From assembly GCF_011044255.1 (NCBI RefSeq), contig NZ_CP049107.1, positions 1,488,001 to 1,552,000 of the forward strand: a DNA stretch of 64,000 nucleotides, read 5' to 3'. Below the pieces are notes generated by a model, which saw only the letters and a list, made by a program, of their open reading frames with translations, made no database searches and had not been told where the DNA came from. The stretch comes from Rhizorhabdus phycosphaerae (lineage in GTDB: Bacteria > Pseudomonadota > Alphaproteobacteria > Sphingomonadales > Sphingomonadaceae). Each line of letters opens with the position of its first letter. Within the stretch, counting starts at the first letter, position 1. Positions 60,866 to 64,000 of the stretch are shown one piece after another. Made by a program: the position numbers and the translations under genes.

Positions 60866-61113
60866 TCGCAATCGATTATTTTGTGTAAAATATATGATTA
60901 ACAATAAGATAGCATGGACCTATTTTCACTACTCATAAGATAGAAAAACTTTCTTCTCTTTCTCATCGGTAGAGTTAAACAGACTCCAGAGCTGGTCTGG
61001 TGGCGCGTGGCGCCCACGGATCGGCGCTCCCCCCGGGGCGGGGGCAGCGGTCAGGGCCGCCGCTTTCTGGGGAGAGAGTGCGAAGACCGAAGAACAGAGG
61101 AAAGGGACAGTTC
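60866..61113. other. AT-rich promoter region before TonB receptor 2
   Basis: This 248-base gap has an AT-rich first half (around 60870-60960, with TTTTGTGTAAAATATATG and AAGATAGAAAAAC) and no gene. It should hold the promoter of the TonB receptor gene that follows; GAGGAAAGGG at 61097-61106 is its ribosome-binding site. No defined operator is seen. Confidence 0.55.
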
Positions 61114-63531
61114 ATGCGCAACAAGCTCCTGGCGGGAGCGGCGGTCTTCGCCGTTCTCGCGACGCCGGCTTATGCCCAATCGACATCGGCTGCGCCGGCC
61201 GCCGCGGAAGCCGACGGTGACGCTTCGCGGGAGGACATCGTCGTCACCGCGCGTCGCCGCCAGGAGACCGCACAGGAGGTTCCTCTCGCCATCACGGTCG
61301 TGAGCGTGAACCAGATCGAGAACACCGGCAATTTCAGCATTCTCCGGATGCAGCAGATCGCGCCGACCCTGCAGGTCTACTCGTCCAATCCGCGCAACAC
61401 GGCGGTAAACATCCGCGGCCTGGGCGTGCCATTCGGCCTGACCAGCGACGGCTTCGAGCAGGGCGTCGGCATCTATGTCGACGACGTCTACAATGCCCGC
61501 GTCGCGGCTGCGGTGTTCGACTTCCTCGACGTCAAGCAGGTCGAAGTGCTGCGCGGTCCCCAGGGGACGCTTTACGGCAAGAACACGACCGCCGGTGCGA
61601 TCAACATCACCACCAACCAGCCGACCTTCGACTTCCAGGGCAGGGCCGAGGTGACCGCCGGCAATCTGGCCTTCAAGCAGGCGAAGGCTGCGCTGTCGGG
61701 TCCGCTGTCGGAGAAGATCGCTGCCCGCGTCGCCGTAGCGACCACGTCGCGCCGGGGCACGATCTACAATGTGACCTCTAAGCAGTGGATCAACGCGCAG
61801 GACAATCTCGGTCTGCGTGCCCAGCTTCTGTTCCAGCCGAACGAGGACCTCAGCATCACCCTGTCGGGCGACTATAGCAAGCAGGATGCGGAGTGCTGCG
61901 GCACCGTCTTCGTTCGCGTCGGCACCACGCAGCGTGCCCTGGCACGCCAATATGAAGCTCTGGCCGCTGCCCAGAATTACCGCGTCGTCAGCCGCAACCC
62001 CTTCGATCGCCTGACCGACATCGATGCCAATCTGAACGCCGGCAACAAGATCGGCGGCGTTTCGGCCAAGGTGAAGTGGGATGTGGGCGGCGGTACGCTG
62101 ACCTCGGTCACCGCCTGGCGCTTCTGGGACTGGAAGCCCGAAAACGACCGCGACTTCACCGGTCTGCCGATCGTGTCCCGCTCGCAGAACCCGTCGCAGC
62201 AGGACCAGTATTCGCAGGAGTTCCGCTACAACTACAGCGGCAAGAAGATCGACTTCGTCCTGGGCCTGTTCGGCTTCAAGCAACGGATCGATACCCAGGG
62301 CCTCGAACAGCAGGGCGCGGCGTCGAGCCGGTGGAACCTGACCGGCGCGCTCGCCAATGATCCCAGCGTGCTGAACGGCCTGACCGCGCGAAACACCCAG
62401 TGGCTGAAGGCGACCAGCGCCGCGCTGTTCGGCCAACTGAGCTGGAAGGTCACCGACGAACTCACGATCCAGCCGGGCGCACGGGTCAATTACGACAAGA
62501 AGTCGGGCTTTTATCGGCGCGTCGTGACGACGGGCGCAGGCGCGATCCTGACCTGCCCACAGCCCGCCGCGACCAACCCGGTCGGGGCCGCCCAGTGTGG
62601 CGTCTTCTCGCCGCAGACCAGCGCGCCTTCGGACAGCGCCTGGAACTTCACCTATGATTTCAACGTCAACTACAAGCTGGCGCCCGGCATTCTCGCCTAT
62701 GCGACCTATGCGAAGAGCTTCAAGACCTTTGGCATCAACCAGAACGGCCTGCCGACCGATGCCGCCGGCAACCCGCTGCAGTCCGACATCAAGCCGGAAT
62801 CGGTCAACTCGTTCGAGGTCGGCGTGAAGACCCAGTTCTGGGACCGCAAGGCGACCTTCAACGTCGCGGCCTTCCGCACCGACATCAAGAACTACCAGGC
62901 GACCGTCACCAACGGCCAGCTCGGCGTGCTGCGCGGCTATCTGGCCAATGCCGGCAAGGTGCGTTCGCAGGGCATCGAAACCGACTTCTCGATCCGCCCG
63001 AGCGAGCGGTTCAACGCCTATGTCAACGGCGCCTACACCGACGCCAAATATGTGCGCTTCGTCGACGCCCCCTGCCCGCCCGAACTGGCGGGCGGCACGA
63101 CCGTCGGCGCCGGCCAGACCCCGGGCGCCCCGGGGGTTCCCGGCTCGTTGAGCCCGGCGAACTGCAATATCTCGGGGCAGCGGCTGCCGGGCGTCTCGAA
63201 ATATTCGGTGTCTTACGGCGCCGAGGTCAACGCGCCGATCGAACTGCTCGACAAGGAGGGGCAGATCTATTTCGGCGTCGACGGCCAGTACCGGTCGAAC
63301 TTCCAGTCGAACCCGTCGCCGTCCAGGTACACCCTGGTCAACGGCTATAACATCACCAACTTCCGCGCTGGCTTCCGCACCGAAAGCTTCGACGTGTTCG
63401 GCTGGGTCCGCAACGCGTTCGACACCAACTATTTCGAACTGCTCCAGACCGCGCCGAGCAACACTGGCCTGATCGCCGGGCAGACCGGCGATCCGCGCAC
63501 CTTTGGTGCGACGATCAAGGCAAGCTTCTGA
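61114..63531 (+). CDS. TonB-dependent receptor 2
   Basis: This 805-residue outer-membrane receptor has a signal peptide (KLLAGAAVFAVLATPAYAQ), a TonB box-like DIVVTARRRQETAQ, a plug with VLRGPQGTLYGKNTTAGAINITTNQP and a 22-stranded-type barrel ending FGATIKASF. The ATG at 61114 has GAGGAAAGGG before it; longer in-frame versions are non-coding. The ligand is unknown; it resembles receptors of catabolic rather than siderophore type. Confidence 0.9.
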   Translation: MRNKLLAGAAVFAVLATPAYAQSTSAAPAAAEADGDASREDIVVTARRRQETAQEVPLAITVVSVNQIENTGNFSILRMQQIAPTLQVYSSNPRNTAVNIRGLGVPFGLTSDGFEQGVGIYVDDVYNARVAAAVFDFLDVKQVEVLRGPQGTLYGKNTTAGAINITTNQPTFDFQGRAEVTAGNLAFKQAKAALSGPLSEKIAARVAVATTSRRGTIYNVTSKQWINAQDNLGLRAQLLFQPNEDLSITLSGDYSKQDAECCGTVFVRVGTTQRALARQYEALAAAQNYRVVSRNPFDRLTDIDANLNAGNKIGGVSAKVKWDVGGGTLTSVTAWRFWDWKPENDRDFTGLPIVSRSQNPSQQDQYSQEFRYNYSGKKIDFVLGLFGFKQRIDTQGLEQQGAASSRWNLTGALANDPSVLNGLTARNTQWLKATSAALFGQLSWKVTDELTIQPGARVNYDKKSGFYRRVVTTGAGAILTCPQPAATNPVGAAQCGVFSPQTSAPSDSAWNFTYDFNVNYKLAPGILAYATYAKSFKTFGINQNGLPTDAAGNPLQSDIKPESVNSFEVGVKTQFWDRKATFNVAAFRTDIKNYQATVTNGQLGVLRGYLANAGKVRSQGIETDFSIRPSERFNAYVNGAYTDAKYVRFVDAPCPPELAGGTTVGAGQTPGAPGVPGSLSPANCNISGQRLPGVSKYSVSYGAEVNAPIELLDKEGQIYFGVDGQYRSNFQSNPSPSRYTLVNGYNITNFRAGFRTESFDVFGWVRNAFDTNYFELLQTAPSNTGLIAGQTGDPRTFGATIKASF

Positions 63532-63560
63532 GCATCACCCTTCACCACTTGCCCCCCCGG

Positions 63561-63590
63561 TCGGCCAGCGTCCTCCAGGACGCTGGCCGA
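63561..63590 (+). terminator. Intrinsic terminator after TonB receptor 2
   Basis: TCGGCCAGCGTCC and GGACGCTGGCCGA form a perfect 13-bp stem with the loop TCCA, 29 bases after the receptor stop and followed by TTGCCTTT. Confidence 0.8.
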
Positions 63591-63625
63591 TTGCCTTTCC
63601 GAACGAGGACACATAGGCGAGGCGG

Positions 63626-64000
63626 ATGAACGGGAAATCGGAAGCGCGCCTCGGCGTCCTGATGGGAATTGGCGCCTATACGATCTGGGGCCTGCTCCCC
63701 CTGTTCATTCGCGCGATGGCGCCGCTCTTCCCGACCGCGATCCTCGCCCAGCGCGTCGTCTGGTCGCTGCTGATCATCGTCGTCCTCGCCTTTGCGCTAC
63801 GCCGCTGGCCGGCGGCTTTTGCCGCCCTGCGCCAGCCGCACATCCTCCTTGCCCTGGTCGCTTCGACCCTGCTGATCGCAGCCAACTGGTTGCTCTACAT
63901 ATATGCGATCAACAGCGGCCATGCGCTCCAGGCAAGCCTCGGCTATTTCATCAATCCCCTGCTCAACATCGTGCTCGGCATGATCTTCTTCCGCGAGCGG
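63626..64000 (+). CDS. rarD: EamA-family transporter RarD, partial at window edge
   Basis: The first 125 residues of a drug/metabolite transporter are visible. It has GVLMGIGAYTIWGLLPLFIR and AILAQRVVWSLLIIVVLAFA, then LLIAANWLLYIYAINSGHALQASLGYFINPLLNIVLGMIFFRER, which is the RarD signature. Full members are about 300 residues with ten helices. The gene continues past the window. Confidence 0.9.
   Translation, partial: MNGKSEARLGVLMGIGAYTIWGLLPLFIRAMAPLFPTAILAQRVVWSLLIIVVLAFALRRWPAAFAALRQPHILLALVASTLLIAANWLLYIYAINSGHALQASLGYFINPLLNIVLGMIFFRER

Noticed and set aside
1-64000. CRISPR arrays, rRNA genes or phage structural genes
   Set aside because: No regularly spaced direct repeats, rRNA-like sequence or phage structural proteins were seen in reading through the window.

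Overview
The window reads as the chromosome of a GC-rich alphaproteobacterium of the sphingomonad type (Sphingomonadales). The evidence is the GC-rich coding sequence, two large TonB-dependent receptors with catabolic neighbours, multi-component Rieske oxygenases, a tamA-tamB pair, and housekeeping blocks such as infA-maf-RNase-yacG. I cannot name the species from sequence alone. Both edges cut a gene: sdaA on the left and rarD on the right.

Layout. 1-7.5 kb: L-serine ammonia-lyase (partial) and the outer-membrane assembly pair tamA-tamB. 7.7-11 kb: three oxygenase genes resembling steroid A/B-ring enzymes (HsaC-like extradiol dioxygenase, HsaA-like flavin monooxygenase, KshA-like Rieske oxygenase), preceded by an FNR-type box. 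11.2-12.8 kb: a cold-shock gene with a structured leader and several small proteins. 13.0-18.7 kb: a compact seven-gene minus-strand operon catB-catC-catA-pcaI-pcaJ-pcaF-pcaD, which is the whole ortho-cleavage route from catechol to acetyl-CoA and succinyl-CoA. It is divergent from a BenM/CatM-type LysR gene. 19.7-33.2 kb: a Rieske oxygenase region with three alpha subunits, two SnoaL-like beta subunits, one ferredoxin, one ferredoxin reductase, an AraC/XylS regulator, an Asp/Glu-racemase-fold protein, an acetamidase/formamidase and a TonB receptor. Each alpha subunit sits beside a ~120-residue protein of one unrecognised family. 33.3-35.7 kb: chrB-chrA chromate resistance behind a double palindrome. 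35.7-43.9 kb: Sel1-repeat protein, tRNA-Phe, yacG, RNase E/G-like, maf, infA, flavin reductase, cyclophilin, TPR protein, ispE. 43.9-47.7 kb: an inverted-repeat-bounded unit carrying a small tyrosine phosphatase without a normal start codon, then a ~3.2 kb segment (TonB-C protein and DUF3857/transglutaminase protein) flanked by a 43-bp direct repeat of a gene end. 48-64 kb: mostly core functions (ETF-QO, lytic transglycosylase, moaB, hemerythrin, radical SAM, cvpA, radA, patatin, lapA, pyrF), then a second TonB receptor and rarD.

How the genes may work together. The Rieske enzymes have no cis-diol dehydrogenase nearby, so they probably make catechol directly from a substrate such as an amino- or hydroxy-benzoate or an aniline. 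The adjacent ortho operon would then degrade it. An exact ATAC-N7-GTAT BenM/CatM-type site occurs in both divergent promoters (18816-18830 and 22654-22668), suggesting one LysR protein, answering to a pathway intermediate, controls both blocks. The most novel signals are the alpha-linked small-protein family, the Glu in place of the usual bridging Asp in all three alpha subunits, and the repeat-bounded units at 44-47.7 kb.
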